Source: Campylorhamphus procurvoides
Lineage: Eukaryota; Chordata; Aves; Passeriformes; Dendrocolaptidae
Length of the DNA stretch: 64,000 nucleotides
NCBI GenBank assembly: GCA_013396655.1
Contig: WBMV01001243.1
Location: forward strand, 124,001-188,000
Reading direction: 5' to 3'
The position numbers and the translations under genes were made by a program. The notes under the pieces were generated by a model that ran no database searches, was not told the DNA's origin, and saw only the letters and a list, made by a program, of their open reading frames with translations. Position 1 is the first letter of the stretch. Every line of letters begins with the position of its first letter. Shown here piece by piece: positions 1 through 10,894 of the stretch.

Positions 1-3000
1 CCCTGAAGTTCAAAAGGAGGAAGGATCTCCTGACAAAGCATGACTCCAAGATCACCCCCTTGCCACATCACCGCAGGTGTGTGGAGAGGCAGGGAACAGC
101 CTGCACCTGCACTCCAGCAACCCTCTACTTTTATAAGAGGATAGATATGTCACCTGCTATTTCACAGCTGGCTTGCTCTTAAGACCACTCAGAGAGTCGA
201 GAGGTCCAGAGGGATGAAAACAAAGCACAGGGTGGAATGGCCCAAATTTGAACCTCCAGGTTCATAGCACTTCAGGTAGCAGAGACACGATCAGTTCAAA
301 CCACATGGTGCAGCACAATTAACTGTATGCTTGGGATCTGACTTCTAGCTTTCTCATTCTAATTTCATTCCATTTGCTTTGGCCTCACATCTCTGGAGAT
401 ATTATAAATAAAGACTTAGAAGAATAAAAAAAATTTAGATACATTCAGCTAGTTGTGCAGTTCTTCCACACAAGCCCACAGGTACCCCAGACATCGTCTA
501 AATACCTCACTCAAATGCTTTTTACCTCAGCTCCTTGCTCTGTTAGGGAGGGGCTTCTCTGGTCATGGATCTTGCAATTTCTTATCCCATAGGACATATC
601 TAAGCAGATCAGTTCTTTTTCCTAAGTAGATCTCACTGTAACTTTAAAGCAGGATTATATGGCTCACAGGTCTTACTACCCCTCAAAGCAGAGATGAGAG
701 ATTCAGTGAATGGGCAGCCTTAGAGAGGCTAAAATGAGAAGTGCTAAGAACACAGTAAGTGTTAAGGTAGAAAAGCAGGATGGCAAGACGGAGCCTGCAG
801 CTCTCCTCTGAGCAGTCCTGCCTCAAGAGCAGGGCCACACAGCACATCACTGGGGCAGGAAGACTGCGTGTAGCTCAAAGCAAGCATTGGAACCAGAGGT
901 ACCAGGGATGCTGCTGTGTTACTCTTCCTGGGTTAACATACCCAAGGCTAGAAAGTTCACTGCGCTAGCACTGTACTGTTCCAAGGACATATTATTTTCC
1001 ATCTTCTACTAGCCCAACAGGGGTTACCCTCCACCAAATACCAGCAGGCAACTCTCCTCGCTGTACTGTACCAATGGCACTGAAAATTGCCAAGATGCAT
1101 TCATAAACCCAAAACACTTCTCTACAAGGCAAGATGCCTCACTCAGTACTGTGTAATGTAGCTGTTGAGATTAATTAGGTGGCAATAGACTACCTGCCAA
1201 CCATAGGTTATCAGGGTATGAGTATTACATGACTGCACAGGAGAACACCTCTGAGACAGAAGACAGCTGGTCGGGTCTATCTGGTGGCTCTCTTTTAGCC
1301 GAAGTGGTAGTGGTAAGTAGAAAGATAAGGGATGAAGGTAAATAGGCCACCAGTACCACTGGATACGCAAAGACCCTGGTCATGGTAGGCTGTTTTCTAC
1401 TGTAAAAACACCGTTTTGTTATGCCCTGACTCTCTCTGAACTGAATGTACCAGCCATTGCATTCAGCTTGCAGTTGTAGGTATATTGTAAACTTGGTCCT
1501 GTGCTCCTCTTTCTTCAGCTCTTGTGAAAATTAGTCCTGTGTGGCTAACAGTAGGAGCTACATTGTTCCTGCATGGTTCCAGGACAGCTGACATAGGGCA
1601 ATTTCACAATGTGGCTGAGTACTGGTTACCATGGCCTTAAACCATGCAGTGTCTCCTTAGCCAATGTAATCCTGGCTACTGAGTTCAAGTCAGCTGGGAC
1701 AAGGTGAGTAGGTATCTAAATACGCTAATGGATATCTAAGGCAAACAGGAAAAGCTAAAACAGGCTATAAACCCTTCAGTTCTTATACAAAAATTAACCT
1801 GCAAGGCTCTTTGACGCCTTGCTTGTGGAAGTATGACAGCTCCCATATCAGAAAGAAGGTTAAATGACTTGCCCTAACAGTTCTATATGGCAGAGGTGAG
1901 GTCAGGATTAGAGAGCCAGGTCCCTGTTTTGCTGGCTCACCAGTAGGCCAAATTGACACAATAATTATACATTTCTCATTTGCCCCTAGAGGTTTTTGCT
2001 AGTGCTAGATAATTAAGCTCTCCTACTGGCTATGTTCTTTCAATTAAATAGTGCACATAACACAGTTTGGTATTTATTAATGATAATGAGTTTTTAAAAC
2101 AATCTAAGACTGTAACTCACCTTTCACTTGTGTGGTTGTGGTGCATGTCCAGCATCATTCCCAATTTAATGATGCCATGCATCTTGGGTGAGTTTCCTTT
2201 AGAAGGCAGTATGTAACTTAAAATACAGCATTCTCCATCTGCAGTCAGATCATTCTGAATAAAAAGCAGGCCCAGGCTTGAACTAACAGCAGCAGATGCC
2301 ACCTTCCTGCTCCCTTTGAGGTGCTGCTGGTGGTTTATTAATTTTTAGAACAAGGTCACAAGTTTATTTGCCTGCTGAATCTTAGTTAGTGACTTCACAT
2401 CTTGCAGGCAAGTAAACACAAGCCTTCAGTATCTGACACTCCCAATATTTCTTAATATGCAGAAGCCAAAATGTAAACCTCAAATTTACAAGGGCCACCT
2501 GAGGTTACATATTGATACCTCAGTTACTTGAAATGAGATGGCTTGATAAGGACAGATCAGCTGTCTGTTACAGAGACTGTGGTAGTCAAAACTATGCTGG
2601 TGGCTGCCTGCTGTGGTGGAGGGCTGTCCTGTGCGAGCTACCTCAATGGTCATTTTTTAAAGCTTATGGTTTCCAGTGCAAACACTCTTAAAGTGACTGA
2701 TGCTCAGGATACACCCTTGGAAGTATCGCTATGCTTGATGCAAAGGGCTGCAATACAGTTCTCTTTTCCTGGGAGACAGGTTCTAACCCAGAGACACCTG
2801 CTCTGACTGGGATGGAACTCTGAAAAGAGTCTGGTTCAGGCTTCTATCCCAGGAACTGAATGTACAGCCATGATCAGAGCTGGTTCTGGACAACTGGAGG
2901 TATTTTGAAAGCATGTGAGGTCCAGCTCCAATGACATGACAATAGTGAGATGAAGGCGTAGTGAATGGATATACACTGACATGTTATGGCTGTATGGTGA

Positions 3001-4581
3001 TGTGGCTGCACAGGTAGCCAAGGGCACATCCTGCCCCACATGAGGTGCTGCCATTCCCTCCAATGCCAGGAACTACAGCAAATTTTGCCTAGCTGCAAGC
3101 CCAGACTCCTGGCTTTGTCCTGCCTTCAAGGGACAAAGCCAGCCAGTGGCAGCAGTTTCTGCCCTCATCCTCAAAAGTGTGCACAAAGGGTGCAGAGCCA
3201 CATCCCCAAAGGCAGCCATATGCCTGGGAATCATAGTGGTCTCATTGCAAACTATGAAGGCCAAGGGGACAGTGAGAATCTCCAGGACAACCCACTACTT
3301 TGTGAGTGGCTGGTGTTAGGGTGGGTGTGGGACCCCAGCAGGCTTGCTCAGAGATGCCCTGCTTGCAAATAATCCCTGCAGCAGCTCCCAGCATTCTGGT
3401 CTCACAGGGTCATGCACCACAGGAGCACTGAACAGCAGGCGAGTCCTGCTGCTCTGACAGCATGGTTATTAATAAAAGACAGGAAAACTAACTGTGATGG
3501 TTTATACACTGCACGAGCACAAATCTAGCTCACCTAGGGGAGCAACTCCACCACGGACTGAGGAGTTGCACTGGCCTAAGTCAAAGCTGAGCTTTGCACA
3601 AATACTGCTTAACTTTTACATGAGACATTAGTGAATCTAATAAATCCCTGCAGAACACCTTCATTAAGCAAGATTTACTGTAATATGCTATATGCGCTTT
3701 ATGCCTCACCTGCATAAACAGACATGCAAATGCTACAAATCACAGTATTCATACTAATGTATCACAGGCACCTCAGCCAAGGTGAAATGCTTAATGGCTT
3801 TCAGTAAGCACCTGAATTGCAAGAAAGGGTGGAATGAGAGAGAAGCTCCTCTAGTAACTGAGACAGACTGCATGAGTGCTACAAGCCTTACAAAGTCGTT
3901 CTTAAAAAAAAATAGAAAAGAAAAGGAAAAAAAAATACCTAAACCTACAGAGTTTTGCATACTGCAGTATTAGTGCTAGACTTCAAGGCTTTCTAGCGGA
4001 AATTGGGTCTGATTTGTGAGATATGCATTACATCATAGTCTTCTTTTAGGACATTATGTCATTCCTGCTGAGACGCATTATCTCAGCTTGGCCCAGCATT
4101 AGCGATTTTTGTGGGCCTACTGCAGTGTTTCCAAAGCACTGCTGGGAACCACAGATTGAAATCTGAAACGTTTATCTTTTACAAAGCTGAAAAAAGAGGA
4201 AAGATGTTAACATCAGGCATCACTGACTTCCTTAACCCTCTCTTGACTCTGCTTCTTACTGGGGTTTGGTTTTGATGTCTTTGGGCACACTGCCCAAATA
4301 ATGTAACCCTTTAAAGCTCACTTAAGAGGGGGCATAATACAGTGTTTCTTCCCACTCTCTGAGAATTTTCCTTGCAGCTGACTATGTAACACCTCCCTAG
4401 TATTTACAAGATGTCAGCGTGAATCAGATTGTACCTACATACACTGACAAGCTATATTCCACAGACAAGTCTAGAACATATATTAAGAATAAAAGGGGGA
4501 AGGCAGTGAAAGGCTTTATGTGACCCATCTCTTATTAAAATTTTATATAGCATCAACCAACCCTGATATTCTATTTTTCAG
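1..4581. other. Non-coding DNA, no gene recognised
   Basis: AT-rich unique sequence with frequent stops in all frames and few CpGs. The longest open frames are 110 residues or less, have no recognisable domain and overlap one another on opposite strands, as expected by chance. A short stretch at 3655-3745 contains an octamer (ATGCAAAT at 3724), a CACCTG E-box and a TAAACA forkhead-like site close together, which could be regulatory but is unproven. No CR1 or LTR was recognised here. Confidence 0.6.
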
Positions 4582-4717
4582 CCCATACAGAGATCCTGCA
4601 CACCCATATGGGTCTTCACACCCTGATCCTTCTGAGGACACAGAAGCAGAATTCCAGGAAGCTTATGTTAGAGAGCAGTTTTTACACAGGGAACTGGGCA
4701 GATATTCTCTCTTCTGA
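4582..4717 (+). CDS. Candidate terminal or internal coding exon, gene unknown
   Basis: The open stretch starts right after a fair splice acceptor: pyrimidine-rich 'ctatttttcag' ends at 4581, with a possible branch point 'ccctgat' just upstream. It stays open for about 44 codons to a TGA at 4715-4717. The first base, C at 4582, would complete a split codon. The peptide is hydrophilic, with a Pro/His/Gly/Ser-rich start (PYRDPAHPYGSSHP) followed by a charged, helix-like part (EAEFQEAYVREQF). That composition is unlike the Leu/Cys/Ser-rich chance frames around it. I do not recognise the family. There is no good donor before the stop, so if real it would be a last exon or an alternative C-terminus. 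An ATTAAA lies at 4731, too close to the stop for a normal 3' UTR. It may be a chance open frame. Confidence 0.25.
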
Positions 4718-7299
4718 CTTCAACCATGAAATTAAATACCCATTTCATCTTGCTGTATCCAGGGCAGGATTAGAGGTTGAGTCATGAGGGCAGTAGACAA
4801 GTGTATTCAGGATAAAGCAAGAATATTCCCAAAACCTTGGAGAATTTCAAGTTCTCTCTCCACAAAAGCACAATTGTAAAAAAGGAGTCGTGAATGCTAA
4901 GAGGAAATGGGAAACATTCAACCATGACTAAATTACAATTCCTTCTCTTGTTATAAACTAATTTTATTCAGCGGCAGGCTTTAATTTTTCTGCTCCACTT
5001 TTTACTTGTATTGGGTGTTTCAGTGTTTGGTGCTTTAAGGCTCTCTGCTACAGCTGTACCATATTTTCTAGAAAGATTGCAACTGCAACTGTTTCTGTCA
5101 CAGAGGCAAGATTAGCAGCATAACTAGAACTGGGGAGGCAGGGCATCATTTAATCCTTCCAGAAATCTCTTTCCCACTTGGACCAAAAGCTTTTTCTTTC
5201 ATTCTTTTACTTCTGGATCGCAGAGTTGGAATAACAAAACATTAGGAAGAAGAAAAAGTTCTTGCTTGTGCTTAACACCTGCTGTCCCCATCTCCATATT
5301 TGCCAGATGAATTTTCTGGCCCTAGCAGTCTGCTTGTACAAGGAGAAGTTCTGTGGCTTGGGATACAAGCACGTTGAATACTTAACATTTCTGAAGAAAT
5401 CCAAGTCCCCATTCTGCTATACTTTGCCATTACTACAAGGCAACACCTCATCAGTTGTAAAACTGCTACCCACAGGAGGAAAAATTCACCTTGTTTTTGG
5501 TAAAGAACCATTCATGAGAGCTGGGAGAAAATGGATTTCCAGATATCTTCATCAAAAATACACTCATGGGGTTTTTGGCAGTGATTCCTTTCACCAAGAA
5601 AAGGTGATGATGTGCTGTAATACCCCACCCAAGGAAAATACGAATGTCATTACAAGATAATAAATTACTCACCAACTGCATTGTCATCGAGGCAGCCCAC
5701 AGACAGGTGGGATTACTGGCTGCTGAGTCCTTTGGAACGTCAGGACAAATGCTGCATATAACACGGTGAGAGCTTTTAGATTCACTGAGATGAAATGCTA
5801 TTGTAGAGTGGTACTTCGTGGGTCCTGCATATCTCAGGATGTTAGGTCACAATTCACCAACAGAGAGGAATATATTGATCTGAAAGATCCACAATACTTA
5901 AAGATGCTTTAGCTAAATTATCACACAAAAATGCACTTAAAATTCAGACAAACTAAATACAAATACTTTTGTTCTGCCTCCCAAGAACTGGTAAAACTGC
6001 AGTCATGATGTTACAAAAAAAAGACAGGATCAAACTCTGTTCCTCATTAACAAAGCATAAATCTGCAGTATTTGTGTGACTCTAGTGGAGCTACTTCAAT
6101 TTTATGTAGTTTTAAATGAGAGCATAATTTGGACAATGGTGCCAAATGATGGATTCATAACAGAGCAAGCTCCTTAGGGAGGACTCTTGCAGCTTTCATG
6201 CATTCTCCAGGCTGCACAAAGAAACTCCTCTCTAGAAGAAGCTGCTGGATGAAGGCTGGTGCTAGAGGTCATTGTCCCAGCAGCAAATAACACCAGTATG
6301 CTGGGGATACAGAGGAAGGGATGCTTTAACCCACAGCTTCCCTGCAAACAGAGCTTCCCCTATTCCCCAACCCACCACTGTTCCCAGCAGTTCCCTCTGC
6401 CCCCACATGCCCACCCAGCTGGGAAATCCCTTCTGGCAGAAGGTGTTGGTTTGGTCTAACATGCCATGGACCCTTCATGCCTTTTCATCCCCAGCTGACC
6501 AAGCCTATGTGAACAAAAGTGCACAGCACGTTCCACCTCATGTGCCACTACACACCTCAAGTACCTGAGAGGCCAGCTTGGGGCTTTCCCCTTGTCAGCA
6601 GCCTGTCAAACACTGTGGGCAGCAAGGAACAGCAGTAGACCACTATAGTACCCAGGCCAAGGCCATGCCCAAACTCAGCTGGAATTGCCTGAGGTCAGGG
6701 TAAAAGGGCTCCAGACCTTGCCTGCATCTTGGCAGCAGGTCCTGCATGACTAAGTCCCCTTAGCTGCAAGGAAAACAATGAAGCCAAAGGTAAGCCATAC
6801 CTGCTTCTACCACAGCTGGTTCACTTCCCTACCTTAAATATTCCTTTGCCATCTGCCCTTTTCCCTCCAGCATCCTCAGACACAATTTACAGAGGGATTT
6901 TTTTTTAATTTTAATTAGCTTTAAAGTCCTTTCTTTTTCCCCCAATGGTGGGAAATTAGCAGCCTATGCCTGATTGCCCACTGCATGGCTCTGGTTTCAC
7001 AGCCGTGTTGCTCAATCAATTTTGTACTTCCCTAAGTTATGAGGCTCACTGGTGAATTTATGTCAGAAGAAGATACCAGCCTGCTACAGCCTCAGTGAGA
7101 GAGCCTTAACTTGGGAGGCTGCAGCTCACAGATTTAACTCAAGTTAGATGAGGAAGGAGTCTTTTTGTCAACAAGAGAAACTCTTAAATATGTATTTTTG
7201 AAAGAATTGGGTCAAACTTGACAAGTTTCCAAGGGGAAAAAAATGACACAATTATATCAAAGCTCGACATTTTTGTGGGTTTTAACATTCAGGAATTTG
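4718..7299. other. Non-coding DNA, no gene recognised
   Basis: Unique AT-rich sequence. An open frame of 132 codons on the plus strand (5262-5660) and several shorter ones on both strands overlap each other and show no domain, signal peptide or splice context. A somewhat GC-richer patch lies at about 6330-6780. No repeat family was recognised. Confidence 0.55.
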
Positions 7300-8157
7300 C
7301 TTTAGAATGCTGCACCACTTCCAGATGACACCAAGCTGAGGGATGCAGTTGACACCAGAAGGACAGGATGCCATCCAGCAGGATGGCTCATGGGAGTCTC
7401 ATGAGGTTTAACAAGACAAAGTGCAAGGTGCTGCACCTGGGTCAACGCAACTACTGGCATCAATACAGGCTGTGGGTGAACAGATCTAGAACAGCCCTGA
7501 TGAGAAGGACTTCGGGGTGCTGGTGGATGAGAGGCTGGGCATGACCCAGCAATGTGCACTCCCAGCCCAGAAAGCCACTTGCGTCTTGGGCTGCACCAAA
7601 AGCAGCGTGGCCAGCAGGGCCCCTTTACTCTACTCTGGTGAGACCCCACCTGGAGTGCTGCATCCAGCTCTGGGGTTCTCAGCACAGGAAGCACACTAAC
7701 CTGTTGGAGCAAATCCAGTGGAGACCACCAGCCTGATGAGATGAATGGAGCACTTCTCCAATGAGGAAATGCTGAGGCAATTGGGATCATTCAGTGTGGA
7801 AAAGAGAAGGCTTTGGGCTGACCTTATTGTGCCCTTCCAGTACCTGAAGGGAGCCTACAAGAAAGATGGAGAGAGACTTTTTACATGCAGTGACAGGACA
7901 AGAGGGAATGGCTTCAGACTGGAAGAGGGTTTTGATAATATATTAGGGAAAAATGCATTACTGGGATGGTGTTGAGACAGTCGGACAGGCTGCCTGGAGA
8001 AGTTGTGGATGCCCCATCCCTGGAAGTGTTTAAGATCAGGTTGAATGGAACTCTGAGCACAATGATCTAGTGAAAGGTGTCCCTGCCCTCAGGAGTGGGG
8101 CTGGAACTAGATGATCTTTAAGGTCCCATTCAACCTAAGCCATTCTATGATTCTATT
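7300..8157 (+). mobile_element. CR1 LINE, 5'-truncated, end of ORF2 plus 3' UTR
   Basis: Non-LTR retrotransposon remnant. It begins in the reverse-transcriptase C-terminal region ('ccagatgacaccaagctgag', the DDTKL motif) and continues through sequence equivalent to the FNK.KC.VLHLG and RPHLE...QLWG stretches. It ends with the avian CR1 3' terminus: 'aaggtcccattcaacctaag' followed by 'ccattctatgattctatt' near 8157. Several frameshifts and stops break the reading frame, so it is dead. The minus-strand open frame of 162 codons at 7302-7790 is an antisense shadow. The 5' truncation with an intact 3' end is the usual CR1 insertion form. Confidence 0.93.
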
Positions 8158-9224
8158 CATGTGACATTGAAGAACAAAACTTTTCTACTCCTTATTTTGA
8201 AACACTGTTCTCCACTTCAAAATTGATCCAGGTGTCCACTTCTCTAAAATGGAAAAATGTATTTGAGAACATTAAGCAATGTCAAAATGAAACTGAAATA
8301 TCTTTTACAAGTCAGCCAGCATTTGGGCACTGACTCAATTAAATTCTTCAAATTTTCTTGTATTTTGTCTGGTGTTTTTCCTATATTTTTTGGGTTTGAT
8401 TAGCCACACAATTACAAGGCCTGTTTTTCACTCAGCTGTACTGCACAAGTCACAGCCAAGCACAGATTGGCTCAGCACACCTCCTCTGGGCTGAAGATGG
8501 TGGGACATGACAAAAGCCCAAGCCCTGATAGTGGATACCTGAACTTGCCATTCCCTCCACAGGGCACACAGAAATCACTTGTTGGTGTACCCTCAGCTTT
8601 TGGTTTCTCCTGAAGCTTCCTAAACATGCCCTGCACTGGATCCTGAAGATCCTGCATGTTCATTAATTCTCTTGTGGGTAATCCAGCAAAATTCTCTCTG
8701 ACTGCTGAGCTGTCCTCGTCTACTAAATATATACATATTTAGCTAATTCTTTTACATTTTCTGTCCCCCTGTTGCAGTCTAGTTCCTAAGTCCACTGACC
8801 TATGGTCTATCCTCTTTATCCATTAATACATTTTCAAGGAATTCTGTTTATAGAAGAAACTCAGCCTCCATGTAATTACCCCTGGTTGTATAGAGGAGCT
8901 GTGTAAAATCACTGGTGTTTCATTCATGTGAGAATCAATACAGGTCTGACTTGATGCCTTTTTGCAGGACTCAGCTAGCAGGCTTTTACCTGCCCTGTTG
9001 AAGCATTACTGGAGATGGGAATTTTGGGAGTGGGCTCATTTTTGCCGAGGTTTCTTGAATCTCAGTGAGAGTGGTTTTTGAAATTGGCTGTATGTGAGCA
9101 AAACAGAAAATTTTTTAAATGTACCTATAAAGGACTACATTTGTCATTCTCTTTTATAACCCTGTAAATTAAAAAAACTTTTAACTTTTGAAGTCTTGAG
9201 GAAAATTCACTCCAACTAGGTGCT

Positions 9225-9280
9225 AATGCCATCCAGTCATCCAGTCTGAGCAAATGCCATCCAGTCATCCAGCCTGAGCT
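9225..9280. repeat. 28-bp tandem repeat, two copies
   Basis: Two adjacent copies beginning 'aatgccatccagtcatccag', at 9225-9252 and 9253-9280. They differ at two positions (tctgagca versus cctgagct). Each copy itself contains a short 'atccagtc/atccag' internal echo. This looks like a small local duplication by replication slippage. Confidence 0.9.
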
Positions 9281-10879
9281 TTCAAACCCAGTGCAAGGTT
9301 CTGAGTGGCACTGCTCTCTGCATAAGTGTCTGGGCAAGGGTGTGATAGTATTTCTGTGGCCATCCTGGAGACAAATATTGACGCAATATCATATTTCACT
9401 GTGGTAGTTACTGTTAAATAGACATGTGCTCCTTGTTGCATCAGCTTGCCATTTGCACAGGGTGGGAAGCCAGGATTGCAGGAAGAGCTAAATTTGAGTG
9501 ATATTTGGAGGAATAGCATCTGGGAGTGAGAGATGCAAGGCATGTTAATCGGGACCCTTGCTCTTCATTAGAAACTCATTAACATACAATCAGAAAAAGC
9601 TCTGTGTGGCCAGCAGCAAAATATAGAAAATACTCTCCACTTGTCCCTACCTAGATTACAGGGAATTGTAAGAGGATGTTGGGTCATACCATAAAGAGGT
9701 GGAAACAGGGACAGGCTCACACCTGAGAGAGAGAAGGGTTCCGGGCATTCTCATGATGTTCAGAAATAACTACGAAAGCATTCTGCTGCTGTCAGTAAAG
9801 CTGTGAGCTTGGAGGGCAGCCAGTGTTTCATACGCATAGTCTTCTTGGGGCTGTGATAGTGGGTGAGAGGGAGCAAAAGGAGTCCCCAGCTGCACTCTGT
9901 CCCAAAAAGGGTGATGGGTTTGAAGCAGATGCTGAGACTTTGGGGTGATATTTCAGCTTTCAGAGTACTGCTTGGGACCACTTTGCCCTGGTGCCCAGGG
10001 GCGGCTGAAATGCCAGGAATTTAGGTGTTCACTGTTTTACCCCAAGGCTCCAAGGGGGCAGGGTTGCTCCCTTGTTCTCCCCAGAACACTGAGAGATGAA
10101 TTTCAAATATGGTGGAGGAGCCAAAATATAATGTTGTGATTCTTGCCCACACTTGCTGTCTGAATTGTCTTCTTCCTCCTATCCATGTTGCAAAGGCTGA
10201 GAGGTGCTTTTTCCTCCTCTTTACAGTCAACAACTTGTCCTTGCCCTGGCACCTCCTAAAAAGGAGAGGCTCAGGATTATATCTGGACAACAGAGACAGG
10301 AGAGCTTTCTGGATGCAGTAGCGCAGGGACATGACTTGCAGAAAAGAAAAACATCCCTCAGTGATGATTGAAGACTGGTTTCTGTAAGTCAATGTAAGCA
10401 AAAGCTACATGTAGTAGTTTTTGGAGATTCGTAGTTTCTCCTTGAGCATAAGCACAGCTTTTAAAGGGACAACAAGACATGGGATTTTCCTTCATTTTTC
10501 CCTCTGTCTGGGTGCTTGGTGGCCATAGAACATCTCCCCAGAAAATCTGCAGTCTGGCTGTAGGGAGCAGAGCGAGCTCAGATGACACAGTTTTAAAAAT
10601 TAACTCAAGGAGGTGAAAAGATCATTTTTTCTTTCCTGACATCTTCAACTACTTAGTTGCTTGATTATCTGTTACCAGAATATCTCCTATAAGCACCAGC
10701 AATTTTGCCCATTAGCAATTAGTGAGAACAGTTATTCCACTGAACTTTGTGCAGTTGAATAATAGATTAATATCCATCCCTTTGATTATAACTACATGGG
10801 GCAGACTCCCAGGTGAAGCAGGCTGACTTAGCATTACTCACATCAACATTTTACTTCCATATTTACAAAACAATTGCAC

Positions 10880-10894
10880 TTTTGTCATGCAAAT
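10880..10894 (+). promoter_or_regulatory. Sox-Oct composite-like site
   Basis: The 15-mer 'ttttgtcatgcaaat' places a Sox half-site (TTTTGT) next to an octamer half-site (ATGCAAAT) with the spacing of the SOX2/POU composite element, whose consensus is close to CTTTGTNATGCAAAT. It sits in a segment (about 10680-10980) with repeated TAAT and ATTA cores and little G+C. This resembles a developmental enhancer, but binding and conservation are not shown by the sequence alone. Confidence 0.4.

Noticed and set aside
3535..3556. CTCF-like 'cacctaggggagcaact'
   Set aside because: It matches only part of the CTCF core and lacks the usual flanking bases.
7302..7790. 162-codon minus-strand open frame
   Set aside because: It is the antisense of a recognisable plus-strand CR1 ORF2 segment.
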